A DNA stretch of 32,081 nucleotides from an uncultured Pirellula sp. (GTDB lineage Bacteria > Planctomycetota > Planctomycetia > Pirellulales > Pirellulaceae): assembly GCA_903820735.1 (NCBI GenBank), contig CAIJIZ010000674.1:1-32081 (forward strand), written 5' to 3'. Within the stretch, counting starts at the first letter, position 1. Every line of letters begins with the position of its first letter. Shown one piece after another: positions 23,907 to 32,081 of this stretch. The notes beneath the pieces are model-generated. The model saw nothing but the letters and a program-made list of their open reading frames with translations. It made no database searches and was not told the DNA's origin. Position numbers and translations under genes: made by a program.

Positions 23907-24863
23907 ATGACTTCGTTATTGCTGAACCGGATTGTTCGTTACACGCTGTTGCTCTTCGGTTTTTCATTGGCCGGGATGCTCCAACTCAACGATGCTCGAA
24001 GCGATGAACCCATCGCTCGCAAACGGATCGTCCTGATCGCCGGACGACCATCGCACCCACCTCGCATGCACGAATTCAACGCCGGGGTACAACTGCTCGC
24101 CGGCTGTTTAAAAGAAAGCGGTTTGCCAATCGAAGTCGATTTCGTTTTGAACGGTTGGCCAAAAGACGAGTCGATCCTAGAGAAAGCCGATGCAATCGTC
24201 TTCTATATGGATGGAGGTGGCGGTCACGAAGCCGTTCAGGAGTCGGGACGCCGCTTGCAAATGATCGACCGCTTGGCAGCCAAAGGAGTCGGCATCGGTT
24301 GTATGCACTACGCCGTTGAAATCGTACCTGACCAAGCCGGCAAGGAATTCAAAAAATGGATCGGCGGACACTACGAGCATATGTTCTCCTGTAACCCAAT
24401 CTGGTCCCCGGAATTTAATCAGCTTCCCGAACACCCAATCACTCGAGGTGTAGAGTCCTTTAGCGCAAAAGACGAATGGTATTTCAACATGCGTTTCGTC
24501 AACGATCTTCCTGGAGCAGCCTCAGCAAAAACTCCCCAAGGTCTCTTCGTTCCGATCCTTGTCGCCGGCCCCTCCGATGCAGTACGCAACGGCCCCTATG
24601 TCTACCCACCAGGCCCCTATCCGCACATCCAAGAAAACAAAGGTCGCGCCGAAGCAATGCTCTGGTCGATCGAACGACCTGATGGCGGACGCGGTTTCGG
24701 GTTCACCGGCGGTCACTTCCACGACAACTGGGGAAATGATTCTTTTCGTAAACTAATTCTCAACGCTTGTCTTTGGTTGGCAAAAGCAGAAGTTCCAACT
24801 CAAGGGGTCGCTTCCAGCATCTCCCCAGATCAACTCAACGCAAACCTTGATCCGAAAAAGTAA
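23907..24863 (+). CDS. Exported ThuA-like domain protein
   Basis: A 318-residue protein with an N-terminal signal peptide (RYTLLLFGFSLAGMLQL, probable cleavage near ARS-DEP). The ThuA fold, a class I glutamine-amidotransferase-like flavodoxin fold, follows: KRIVLIAGRPSHPPRMHEF, ADAIVFYMDGGGGHE, LAAKGVGIGCMHYAVE, a metal-like HYEHMF, EHPITRGVESF, DEWYFNMRF and the terminal FGFTGGHFHDNWGNDSFRKLILNACLWLAKAEVP. ThuA-like proteins are frequent in planctomycetes and are linked to carbohydrate use through the trehalose-utilisation genes of rhizobia, but the reaction is unproven. An MFS transporter starts 90 bp downstream on the same strand and may form a unit with it. Confidence 0.9.
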   Translation: MTSLLLNRIVRYTLLLFGFSLAGMLQLNDARSDEPIARKRIVLIAGRPSHPPRMHEFNAGVQLLAGCLKESGLPIEVDFVLNGWPKDESILEKADAIVFYMDGGGGHEAVQESGRRLQMIDRLAAKGVGIGCMHYAVEIVPDQAGKEFKKWIGGHYEHMFSCNPIWSPEFNQLPEHPITRGVESFSAKDEWYFNMRFVNDLPGAASAKTPQGLFVPILVAGPSDAVRNGPYVYPPGPYPHIQENKGRAEAMLWSIERPDGGRGFGFTGGHFHDNWGNDSFRKLILNACLWLAKAEVPTQGVASSISPDQLNANLDPKK

Positions 24864-24953
24864 TCAAGCACTCCTTACGCCCTACCTCGACCCCTATCTC
24901 TACCCCTCTTCCTCTCCCTCCCCTGACTTCCTCTCAGCATTGGCGCGATCGCA
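24864..24953 (+). other. Pyrimidine-rich intergenic tract
   Basis: About 24870-24935 is almost entirely C and T on the plus strand (cccctatctctacccctctt and similar) and reads as loose 12-13 bp repeats. It lies between the ThuA-like gene and the MFS transporter. No Shine-Dalgarno sequence is visible before the transporter ATG. Confidence 0.6.
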
Positions 24954-26408
24954 ATGAGCAACTTCTCCAACGATGGCAGTAAACCATCCGTCAATCCCTA
25001 TCAACCCCTACCCCATAACACCTCCACTTCTAAGTCGTCATCGGATTCGACTCAGGCCTCGAACCAATCGTATTTGAATTCGGCAATTCTCAAAGCCTAC
25101 CTTAGGCTCCTGCCTATCCTCTTCGTCTGTTACATCATCGCCTACATCGATCGCAACAATGTGGCGATCGCCAAACTGACGATGGAAGAGGACATGCCAA
25201 GTTTCGATGCATCGGTCTTCGGATTCGGGGGAGGTATTTTCTTCCTCGGATACTTCTTGCTCGAAATCCCTGGCTCACTGATCGTCGAACGATGGAGTGC
25301 AAGGAAATGGATCTGCCGCATTATGGTCACTTGGGGCTTCATGGCCGCTCTGACCGCGTTCGTGAAAACACCTACCCACTTCTACACCGTGCGGTTCTTG
25401 CTCGGGATGGCCGAGGCCGGATTTTTCCCCGGTGTGATCGTTTACTTAAGCCACTGGTTTCCGCAAAAGGAACGCGCGCGAGCGATCTCCTATTTCTTGA
25501 TCGCTTCTCCTATCGCCATGATCATCGGCCCCGCAGTTTCACAATTATTCATCGATTACGGTCGCACCATAGTCGATGCCAAAACCGGTGAGATAACCAA
25601 AATAATCCCCGATCTGCTTGGCTTGAAAGGCTGGCAATGGATTTACATCATCTGGGGTGTTCCCGCCGTTGTTTTCGGCCTCTATGTCCTTTTCGGGCTA
25701 ACGGACAGGCCTTCACAAGCCAAGTGGCTCACCGACGAAGAAAAAGGGGCTTTAGAAGGCGAACTAGCTCGAGAGAAAGCTATGCATAAGACTGGAGGTC
25801 ACATGACGCTTCTGCAAGCCTTATCCAGCCCTCGTGTCCTGCTCCTGTCCTTCGCTTACTTTGGAATCGTTACCGCAAATTACGGTATCGAACTCTTTCT
25901 GCCGAGCGTGATCAAAAATTGGTACCCTGAACTCGAACCCTCACGCATCGCCCTACTGGGTATGATCCCGTCGCTCTTGGTCATCCCTGGCCAACTCTTT
26001 ATCGGATGGTCCTCGGATAAGATGCAAGAACGCCGCTGGCACTCGGTGATTCCCGTTGTCATCGGCGCCTTGTTCTTAGTCCTCGTGACATTTACACAAG
26101 GATACTTATGGGCAACGATCTTCTGCTTTACGATCGCTGCCACAGGTATGAAATCCTATATGCCTGCCTTCTGGGCTTTGCCAAGCCTATTCCTGACTTC
26201 CACCGCCGCCGCAGGTAGCGTTGGGATGATCAACTCGATCGGAAACCTCGGTGGCTTCCTCGGCCCATATGTCATGGGGGCCGTGCAGAAAAACTTGAAT
26301 TCGTACACCTACGGCCTTCTGTTCCTCGCCTGCACTAGCACCCTGTCCGCCGCTCTTATCTGCTGCTTGCCACTCCGACGCCCCCTCCCGACGGACGTCG
26401 ATGACTAA
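24954..26408 (+). CDS. MFS transporter, anion:cation symporter (ACS) family type
   Basis: 484 aa: a Ser/Asn/Pro-rich cytoplasmic N-terminus of about 45 residues, then 12 predicted membrane helices. The first helix LPILFVCYIIAYIDRNNVAIAKLTM is the ACS-family signature (YxDRxNVxxA). It is followed by GFGGGIFFLGYFLLEIPGSLIVERWSARKWI and the GMAEAGFFPGVIVYLSHWFPQKERARA segment of motif A/B, both typical of hexuronate, phthalate or tartrate-like organic-anion transporters. A central cytoplasmic loop (LTDRPSQAKWLTDEEKGALEGEL) separates the halves, and WxGWSSDKMQERR repeats motif A in the second half. It should move an organic acid or sugar acid with protons across the inner membrane. The substrate is unknown. 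Its stop is 21 bp from the convergent kinase gene. Confidence 0.92.
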   Translation: MSNFSNDGSKPSVNPYQPLPHNTSTSKSSSDSTQASNQSYLNSAILKAYLRLLPILFVCYIIAYIDRNNVAIAKLTMEEDMPSFDASVFGFGGGIFFLGYFLLEIPGSLIVERWSARKWICRIMVTWGFMAALTAFVKTPTHFYTVRFLLGMAEAGFFPGVIVYLSHWFPQKERARAISYFLIASPIAMIIGPAVSQLFIDYGRTIVDAKTGEITKIIPDLLGLKGWQWIYIIWGVPAVVFGLYVLFGLTDRPSQAKWLTDEEKGALEGELAREKAMHKTGGHMTLLQALSSPRVLLLSFAYFGIVTANYGIELFLPSVIKNWYPELEPSRIALLGMIPSLLVIPGQLFIGWSSDKMQERRWHSVIPVVIGALFLVLVTFTQGYLWATIFCFTIAATGMKSYMPAFWALPSLFLTSTAAAGSVGMINSIGNLGGFLGPYVMGAVQKNLNSYTYGLLFLACTSTLSAALICCLPLRRPLPTDVDD

Positions 26409-26429
26409 GCATCAACACCCTGCGGATAA

Positions 26430-27902
26430 TTAATCCCCGTGGTCGAGAACTCCGTGGTCGATAACTCCGTGGTCGAGAATCTGCGTGGTCGAGGTATCTA
26501 AAGGTAATCGAACTGTTACCAACGTGCCTCGACCAAGCTCACTGCTGATTTGGAAGCTTCCCTGCATCGATTGAACGATATTCAAAACGATGCTTAAACC
26601 TAATCCAGATCCCCGGGGAGTCTCCGCCGAATTCCTCCCAGAATTGCTTCGGAAAAACCGTTGGCCAATCCGCTTCTGATCCTCCTGCGAGATCCCTATC
26701 CCCGTGTCTTGCACCCTTAATACCGCTTCTTTTCCGTCCTTCTCAGCCCGCAACTCCACATCAATCGTCCCACCTTCACTTGTGTACTTGATGGCATTAT
26801 CTAAGACATTTTGAATGATGAATCGCAAGTGATCGGGATTGCCTTGCACCGCCGCGCTATCGATCTGACTCGAACGAAGCAATACCCCTTTCTCCTCTGC
26901 TAGTGCTTCAAAAAAATCGACCGCTTGCTGAACTTGGCGATCCCAAGCTACCTGCACGCGCATCGATTCCTTGCAGTCCGACTTGGTTTCTCCTAGCAGT
27001 AACAACTGATTGACGATCTTCTTCAAATAATTGCACTCGACCGTGACTTTCTCAAGCATCTGCACTGCCTTCGGATCCTTAGCTCGATCCGCGCAAACCT
27101 CGATATTGCTCATGATTGCCGCTAAGGGACCTCGAAGCTGATGAGCTGCGTTCGCAAGCCAATCTTCGTTGAGCTGAATGCTCTCTCGTGTACGCTGCAG
27201 TAGGCCATTGACGGTTATCGCTAACCGGTCGATGTCATCCCCGTTCAGCGATCGGGATATCCAACGGTCTTCATGGATCTGCACCGCATCAGTCTCCCTT
27301 GTCAGCTGCCTCAGCGGTAACAACAACCAACCAGTAATCAGCCATGCCAACGGCGGAACGACGACAAGCAACCAAACCACTACGGGCAGAATCCACTTAT
27401 CGAGCTCTCGCATGGCTGTCTTCGCAAGATCCATCGCACAACCGACTTGCATCGTGGCCCCCTTCCGAGAGACTTCCTTCTTCGTCTCGGCATCGACTAG
27501 CCTAAGCTCGATGGGCTGATGCACCACACGGAATTGTCCGATGGTCTGATGGGAATCATTTCCGATATTCAATTTGCCAAAGGGAGGCGGTGCAGTGATG
27601 GAACTCCACAATGCCTTGCCTTCCTGATCGATCACATGCACAAAAATACGATGCGTCGGATGAATCGCCAGTCGACGATTCCAACGCGATATCTGCGCTT
27701 CGGTAAACGGAAAACGTTCCTTGTGGAGGATCGTATAGAAGTCTCTCGAGTCGTCGGTCAACTCGATGTCGATATAGCGGTGCACCAAATATTGAAACGC
27801 AGATCGACTAGCCAAACCTATCAGCGCTGCCGATACCCAAGTCGATATGGTAAGGATCAAGGCTGTCTTGGTTTTTAGGGTAAGCGTACGCCATCGAAAC
27901 AT
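26430..27902 (-). CDS. Two-component sensor histidine kinase
   Basis: 490 aa from ATG 27902, preceded by aggggaag; the ORF-track start is seven codons earlier. An N-terminal membrane helix (ALILTISTWVSAALIGLA), a periplasmic sensor region of about 140 residues and a second helix (ILPVVVWLLVVVPPLAWLITGWLLL) are followed by HAMP (LRQLTRETDAVQ..). The phosphoacceptor His is about residue 254 in AAHQLRGPLAAI, and the ATPase boxes are QNVLDNAIKYT (N), VQDTGIGIS (G1), FFRSN (F) and RGSGLGLSIV (G2). It lies 57 bp downstream of the response regulator gene and is its likely partner. The extreme C-terminus is a repeat, ILDHG-VIDHG-VLDHGD, from a 15-bp tandem duplication. Confidence 0.94.
   Translation of the reverse strand: MFRWRTLTLKTKTALILTISTWVSAALIGLASRSAFQYLVHRYIDIELTDDSRDFYTILHKERFPFTEAQISRWNRRLAIHPTHRIFVHVIDQEGKALWSSITAPPPFGKLNIGNDSHQTIGQFRVVHQPIELRLVDAETKKEVSRKGATMQVGCAMDLAKTAMRELDKWILPVVVWLLVVVPPLAWLITGWLLLPLRQLTRETDAVQIHEDRWISRSLNGDDIDRLAITVNGLLQRTRESIQLNEDWLANAAHQLRGPLAAIMSNIEVCADRAKDPKAVQMLEKVTVECNYLKKIVNQLLLLGETKSDCKESMRVQVAWDRQVQQAVDFFEALAEEKGVLLRSSQIDSAAVQGNPDHLRFIIQNVLDNAIKYTSEGGTIDVELRAEKDGKEAVLRVQDTGIGISQEDQKRIGQRFFRSNSGRNSAETPRGSGLGLSIVLNIVQSMQGSFQISSELGRGTLVTVRLPLDTSTTQILDHGVIDHGVLDHGD
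26438..26494. repeat. 15-bp tandem repeat at the 3' end of the histidine kinase gene
   Basis: cgtggtcgagaactc, cgtggtcgataactc and cgtggtcgagaatct are consecutive, then after one extra base a partial cgtggtcgagg. The array ends six bases before the stop codon (plus-strand order) and encodes the DHG pentapeptide repeats. Confidence 0.9.
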
Positions 27903-27959
27903 TTCGCTTCCCCTAAATTCCAAATCATACCCTCTACCTCAAGAATTCCGCGCACGCTC

Positions 27960-28706
27960 TCACGGAGTCACTGGTGCAGTTTGTACTGCCGCCCCTGACT
28001 CAGACTCGTCGACCGGTATAGCAGAAGAGGGGTTCTCCGAGAGCATGTATCCCCGCCCTCGAATCGTATGTACCAAAGGATTTGGAAATCCCTTATCTAC
28101 TTTGCTTCGCAAACGATTGATATGAACTTCGATGACATTCGTTTCGCTCTCCCAATCGCTCTCCCAAAGCTGATGATAAAGCATCTTTCTGGAAAGAACT
28201 TGGTTCTCGCGTCGAATGAAAAGCTCCAGCAACGAGATTTCGGTCGGAGAAAGCTTCAGTTCCTTACCATCCCGAAACGCTCTTCGCGTAGTCAATTCCA
28301 ATCGCAATGGGCCAAAGCTCAATATCGGGCCTTCTTGCCTCTGACTTCGCCTCACCAACGCAACGATGCGAGCGTACAGCTCTTTGATTTCAAAAGGCTT
28401 GACCAAGTAGTCATCGGCACCGGCAAGCAATCCTTTGACTCGCTGCTCGGTGGTGCCCAAGGCACTGATGATGATGATCGGTGTCTGATCGCGATGCGAT
28501 CGCACGGTGCGCAATACATCAAGCCCAGACTCCCCGGCCAACATCAAGTCGAGAATAAGCGTATCGGGACGCTGCGTCCGCATCGCTTCCAAAGCCTCTG
28601 AAACACTCGAAACACCGACCGTGATGATTCCTTCATCGGACAACCCCTCCCGGATCGCATCGGCCAATACGGGATCATCTTCGACTAAAAGGACTTTTGT
28701 CGCCAT
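27960..28706 (-). CDS. OmpR/PhoB-family response regulator
   Basis: 248 aa. The receiver domain has VLLVEDDPVLA (acidic pair), phospho-acceptor Asp53 in LILDLML, IIISALG (switch Ser) and VKPFE (conserved Lys). The DNA-binding winged helix (about 130-225) has FGPLRLELTTRRAFRDGKEL, LSPTEISLLELFIRRENQVLSRKML and the wing HINRLRSKVDKGFPNPLVHTIRGRGYML. This is a standard transcription regulator, and the kinase gene follows in the same transcription unit. About 22 extra C-terminal residues after GYML are acidic and Ser/Ala-rich. No target gene can be named, as the flanking genes are convergent or unrelated. Confidence 0.95.
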   Translation of the reverse strand: MATKVLLVEDDPVLADAIREGLSDEGIITVGVSSVSEALEAMRTQRPDTLILDLMLAGESGLDVLRTVRSHRDQTPIIIISALGTTEQRVKGLLAGADDYLVKPFEIKELYARIVALVRRSQRQEGPILSFGPLRLELTTRRAFRDGKELKLSPTEISLLELFIRRENQVLSRKMLYHQLWESDWESETNVIEVHINRLRSKVDKGFPNPLVHTIRGRGYMLSENPSSAIPVDESESGAAVQTAPVTP

Positions 28707-28803
28707 GCTTTTCTCAGTTAATCTACGTGGAATCGATTTATCGGTACTGCTTGGCGAAAACAGGTTCTGGTATACGACTGATTGCTACCAACCAAAAACG
28801 GAA

Positions 28804-30018
28804 CTAGGTCTTCACCCGACTCTGCAACAATGCTGCTGCATAACCAAGCACATCACCTCGCTCCTTCGCATGGTCCATCATCGGTTGAAACTCTCCAGAA
28901 ATACTCGCGAGCTCGATCAGCGAAGGGGCAATTCCAAATGGTCGCATGCCCTCTGGCATCGCTCGCATGAGAAACTTCGATGCCTCCGACGCTCGCCCAA
29001 CTCTGGCTAGCAAGTCTGCATACGTTTCAATTCCAATCGTTCCATGCTCCTGGCTGTCAAGCGACTCGGCCTTCTGCCGAAACAACCGCAATGCGGCTTC
29101 GACATTCTCCCCCAACAACGCTCGAAACCAAGCAAGACTCATTGGATAAAGGTCTGCAAAAGGTTCCTCGCTGCTGTATTGGTACTGAGCATGAAGCTGC
29201 CTGCCATACTCGGCTAAATCAGCTGCAAGCCGCAAAGTATCGGAGTTATCCAATACCCTCGCAAAACGTACCGTGGAAGCTAAGTGAGTCGTGTCCAAGT
29301 GGTAGGTCCCATCGCGAAGCAATCCGGGCATGATTCCAAGCCAATCGACGATGCGACCCGTATCCAATCCTTGAACCTCCGGCTTGCGCCGTCGCACATC
29401 GGCAACGAGATTAGCCAAAAGTTCTTGATGGACGTGCCTTACCAATGCCCCCACCGCCGCCTGCTGATCCGCTCGACCGCGCATCGCGACCACCGAATCC
29501 AACATTGTGATGGTATTGCATGTCCCCCGCATTCGCAGAGACAAATCCGTTCCTCGCCCAACATCGATCCCCTCATGGACATACAAGTTCAAAAGCAAGT
29601 CGAGATTCTCTTGCGTCGGCTCAATGCCCTCCATGGCTTGCGCCGCGAAAGCATCGTCACCCACCGCCCGAAGATACATCCAGCCTTCTTGCAACCGGCC
29701 AGAACGCATCAACCCCGAACCAACTTCGCGACAAGCATCCAACAGACGCTTGTCCAACTCGTCTTGTACTTGCGGATCAAGCTTGGACGACTCCGAACGT
29801 TCATTGTCCCCACCCTGTAGGCCGGGTACATGCACCGGAGGCAAACCTAATTCAATGCGATGCAACATCTTCCTTGCTTCAAACAACTCCGGATACCGCT
29901 CCTCACTCCGCATCGTTTCGACAAGAGCTCGCGCAGCCTCTTCGGCTCCCCGCTCCTGGGATAACTTCAACAGCATGGTGAACGTATCGTTATATTGCGA
30001 TTCGGTTAAGTTTTGCAT
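28804..30018 (-). CDS. Hypothetical alpha-helical repeat protein
   Basis: 404 aa from ATG 30018 (the ORF-track start is a TTG five codons upstream). There is no signal peptide or membrane segment. The sequence is helical throughout. Near residues 95-130 ACREVGSGLMRSGRLQEGWMYLRAVGD, and towards the end ALLGENVEAALRLFRQKAE and YADLLARVGRASEASKFLMRAMPEG, resemble TPR-type helical hairpins, though a regular 34-residue period is not clear. It may be a protein-interaction scaffold, but I do not recognise a named family. It starts 23 bp after the U32-family gene on the same strand, so the two are probably co-transcribed, hinting at a shared role. Confidence 0.8.
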   Translation of the reverse strand: MQNLTESQYNDTFTMLLKLSQERGAEEAARALVETMRSEERYPELFEARKMLHRIELGLPPVHVPGLQGGDNERSESSKLDPQVQDELDKRLLDACREVGSGLMRSGRLQEGWMYLRAVGDDAFAAQAMEGIEPTQENLDLLLNLYVHEGIDVGRGTDLSLRMRGTCNTITMLDSVVAMRGRADQQAAVGALVRHVHQELLANLVADVRRRKPEVQGLDTGRIVDWLGIMPGLLRDGTYHLDTTHLASTVRFARVLDNSDTLRLAADLAEYGRQLHAQYQYSSEEPFADLYPMSLAWFRALLGENVEAALRLFRQKAESLDSQEHGTIGIETYADLLARVGRASEASKFLMRAMPEGMRPFGIAPSLIELASISGEFQPMMDHAKERGDVLGYAAALLQSRVKT

Positions 30019-30041
30019 TGCGTTTTTCGCCAACCTTTAAA

Positions 30042-32081
30042 CTACAAAATTGCCAAAGGGTTTCGCGGATGTTCCAAAGTTCCTCGAGTTACCCCCACCC
30101 TATTCTCTGCCCGCAAGCTCCGCCAGACACTCGAACCCTCTGTTTTCCCAGCAATTAACTGGGAATACAGGGTCCAAAGCCGCTCAAGCTCCTGTTCGGG
30201 GGCGTCCCGAAGAATTTCTATCCGAAATCTTCTTACACCCCTCTCCAGCAAGGCTGGTACTACCTCCGCCCCACTCTGAGCATTCCCGTTGTACAACGTA
30301 TTACGACATCCAACGTCGGCATGAAGCACATGTTCGACCCCAATGCGATCCCGAAGCTTCACGTCGTGTACGTCACAAGGTCGCCCGCAATTAGATTTGT
30401 TTGTCCCAGGCGATAGCACCGTGCAAAAAACACAATGCTCCATATGGAACATCGGCATATGCTGGTGGATCACCACCTCTAATGCTTCCGCCCGCACCGC
30501 AGCTACCAATTCAAGCAACTGATCTCGATTCAGATCATACGAAGCGGTCACGCTGCCGGCCCCAGCCTCCATCAACCACTGCGCTGTCAGTGGGTTGGTG
30601 ACATTCAAAGAGAAATCGCAATCTGCACGAATCCCCCTATCGACCGCATATCGCAACGCCGCCAGATTGCGCACAAGCCATCCGTCCGCAGGATGCTTTT
30701 CCAAAGCCCGAAACAACCCTGCCTCGCCCGCCTTGAGAATCCGCAGCGTTGCTAGGTAAATCCTCGCCCCATGTTCATGCGCTCGCTCTACCGCTAACCG
30801 GTACTCTCGAATGTCATGAAATTCGACCGCTAACTCCTTCGCTCCCGCCTTAAGCATACACTCAAGCTGCTTGAGTGTACGGCACAGAACTCGCAACTGC
30901 GGTCCCTTCGGCTCAACAACACCCTGTACTTCCACAACATCCTTCGAATCTACCGCACTGCGATGCCCAGTGACTTGGACATCCGCAAGCATCCTTGCCG
31001 CAACGCCGTCGGGACGAATTGTCCGCTCTGGGATGCTTTGCCTTAAACCATCAACCTGCTGAACAAGCTGCTTGCGCAACTCACCAAGCACCGAGAGCGG
31101 TATCATCGGTTCGCCGATGATCTGAATATCAACCGCACCAATCGCATACGGGGTATTCCCCAATCGTCCTAGCTGCTGCTCGATCGCTTCGACACTCACG
31201 GGATGTTTCTGCGCTCGCTCCGGCACGTGATCACTCGTTACGCTGATCTGAAAATCTTGCTGAGAGATTCCCTCGCGCTGCTCACTCCAAACAACCTGAA
31301 ACTCCAAGGGTTCGCCAACTTGAACGCGGCCCGAGATATTCAACCGAAGCTTGCGCAGAAAACGCTCGGAAGCAAAAGTCTGCCGCCATGCTTTCGTCTG
31401 CTTCGGCGCATCTGTTTGCCATATCGATTGCCCCTCATATAACTCTGCGTCGCGAATCAACCCTCGCTGAAACTCCAATTCGACCCGACCACTGACGGCT
31501 TGCTCGGCAGGCCTATGATTGACGAGAATCTGAAAAATCCGCCCGCCAACCTCCGTCCCCGCCGCTCGATCTCCCTCGAATACGAGCCCGTCTCCTTTGC
31601 TCAACGGTGCATCTAAATCGACCACCACCCGATCACCCTTCTTGCGCACCAACCGACCTACCAACACACCTCGCTTGGAACTGCTGCGACCAGGCACCAA
31701 CCGCTTGTGATTGCATCCTTCCAGCCATCCCGGTGAAAATCCTCTCGAGAAACTCAACTCCATCTCGCGCTGGGTTTCAACCGTGAAACGCTTTCGCTCT
31801 CCGAGCATCGCGGCATCGATCGCTTGGCGATAATGATGAACGATGTTTGCGACGTATTCCGGTGACTTCAACCTTCCTTCTATCTTCAATGAAGCAACCC
31901 CAGCATCGATCAAGTCAGGGATGCATTCATAGGCTGCCAAGTCCTGCGGTGAGAGCAGATACTTCACATCACCTAGGTCGACGTCTATGCCGTCGCTGAT
32001 CAACTGATAATCTAACCGACAAGCTTGCGCACACTGCCCCCGGTTCGCAGAACGCCCCCCGAGAGACTCACTGGTAAGGCA
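30042..32081 (-). CDS. U32 family peptidase / RNA hydroxylase-type protein, 5' truncated by window
   Basis: The frame is open to the right edge (680 codons visible); the ORF-track start at 32003 is only an internal TTG. Right at the edge LGGRSANRGQCAQACRLDYQL is the conserved U32 motif, followed by LLSPQDLAAYECIPDLIDAGVASLKIEGRLKSPEYVA, which is diagnostic of the U32/COG0826 family. The middle (about 110-400) resembles the beta-barrel plus DUF3656 region of RlhA-type proteins. The C-terminal 290 residues look like a second barrel segment with a Cys group (HCVFC about 548, then NCGRPC). E. coli members RlhA and TrhP hydroxylate 23S rRNA or tRNA; older annotations call them collagenase-like proteases. 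The Cys groups fit an iron-sulfur cluster site, which is inference. Confidence 0.9.
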   Translation of the reverse strand, partial: CLTSESLGGRSANRGQCAQACRLDYQLISDGIDVDLGDVKYLLSPQDLAAYECIPDLIDAGVASLKIEGRLKSPEYVANIVHHYRQAIDAAMLGERKRFTVETQREMELSFSRGFSPGWLEGCNHKRLVPGRSSSKRGVLVGRLVRKKGDRVVVDLDAPLSKGDGLVFEGDRAAGTEVGGRIFQILVNHRPAEQAVSGRVELEFQRGLIRDAELYEGQSIWQTDAPKQTKAWRQTFASERFLRKLRLNISGRVQVGEPLEFQVVWSEQREGISQQDFQISVTSDHVPERAQKHPVSVEAIEQQLGRLGNTPYAIGAVDIQIIGEPMIPLSVLGELRKQLVQQVDGLRQSIPERTIRPDGVAARMLADVQVTGHRSAVDSKDVVEVQGVVEPKGPQLRVLCRTLKQLECMLKAGAKELAVEFHDIREYRLAVERAHEHGARIYLATLRILKAGEAGLFRALEKHPADGWLVRNLAALRYAVDRGIRADCDFSLNVTNPLTAQWLMEAGAGSVTASYDLNRDQLLELVAAVRAEALEVVIHQHMPMFHMEHCVFCTVLSPGTNKSNCGRPCDVHDVKLRDRIGVEHVLHADVGCRNTLYNGNAQSGAEVVPALLERGVRRFRIEILRDAPEQELERLWTLYSQLIAGKTEGSSVWRSLRAENRVGVTRGTLEHPRNPLAIL

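Overview
The window looks like a chromosomal segment of a planctomycete, most likely of the Pirellulales. The main evidence is a DUF1559 prepilin-like protein and a giant PSCyt1/PSCyt2(DUF1549)/PSD1(DUF1553) cytochrome. Supporting evidence is a DUF4332 protein, a ThuA-like exported protein, a MfnD-like ATP-grasp enzyme and moderate GC with frequent TCG, CGA and TTG codons. There is no sign of phage, plasmid, insertion sequence, CRISPR, tRNA or rRNA. The assignment rests on recognising families by eye, not on a search.

Layout. (1) 1-3.5 kb, + strand: the 3' part of a NagB-LmbE fusion (amino-sugar metabolism), a DUF1559 protein with a clear terminator, and a single-domain rhodanese. (2) 3.8-8.4 kb: an exported alkaline phosphatase (+) facing a DUF4332 protein (-) whose N-terminal two thirds looks like an ABC/SMC-type ATPase that has lost its Walker A motif. 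(3) 8.35-9.7 kb: a gene-poor stretch with an unusual density of strong hairpins, ending on the minus strand in a 10-bp stem plus eight Ts. It is either a structured RNA or a small hypothetical gene with its terminator. (4) 9.7-12.5 kb: flgM (+) facing a CopA-type copper ATPase (-). (5) 12.6-15.6 kb, + strand: an exported M28 peptidase and a lipoprotein-type isoaspartyl peptidase/asparaginase. (6) 15.7-20.1 kb, - strand: a COG1821/MfnD-like ATP-grasp ligase, then the PSD1 cytochrome. (7) 20.3-22.8 kb, + strand: two GT-B glycosyltransferases overlapping by ATGA. (8) 22.85-23.4 kb, - strand: csrA with a tail of more than 100 residues. (9) 23.9-26.4 kb, + strand: a ThuA-like protein and an ACS-family MFS transporter. 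(10) 26.4-28.7 kb, - strand: an OmpR-type response regulator and its histidine kinase. (11) 28.8-32.1 kb, - strand: a U32 peptidase/RNA hydroxylase family protein cut by the right edge, followed by a helical-repeat hypothetical protein.

How the genes relate. Most units are one or two genes of housekeeping or nutrient-scavenging type: amino-sugar use, phosphate release, exported peptide breakdown, copper export and carbohydrate uptake. FlgM and CsrA are motility-associated regulators found here without any flagellar structural genes. Two observations cut across gene families. Short tandem repeats with 12-16 bp units recur at gene starts and stops, at least nine arrays in 32 kb. The hairpin-rich region at 8.56-8.89 kb is not explained by any recognised family. 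Many ORF-track starts are too long; starts were reset where a Shine-Dalgarno sequence, a family N-terminus or a repeat made this clear.
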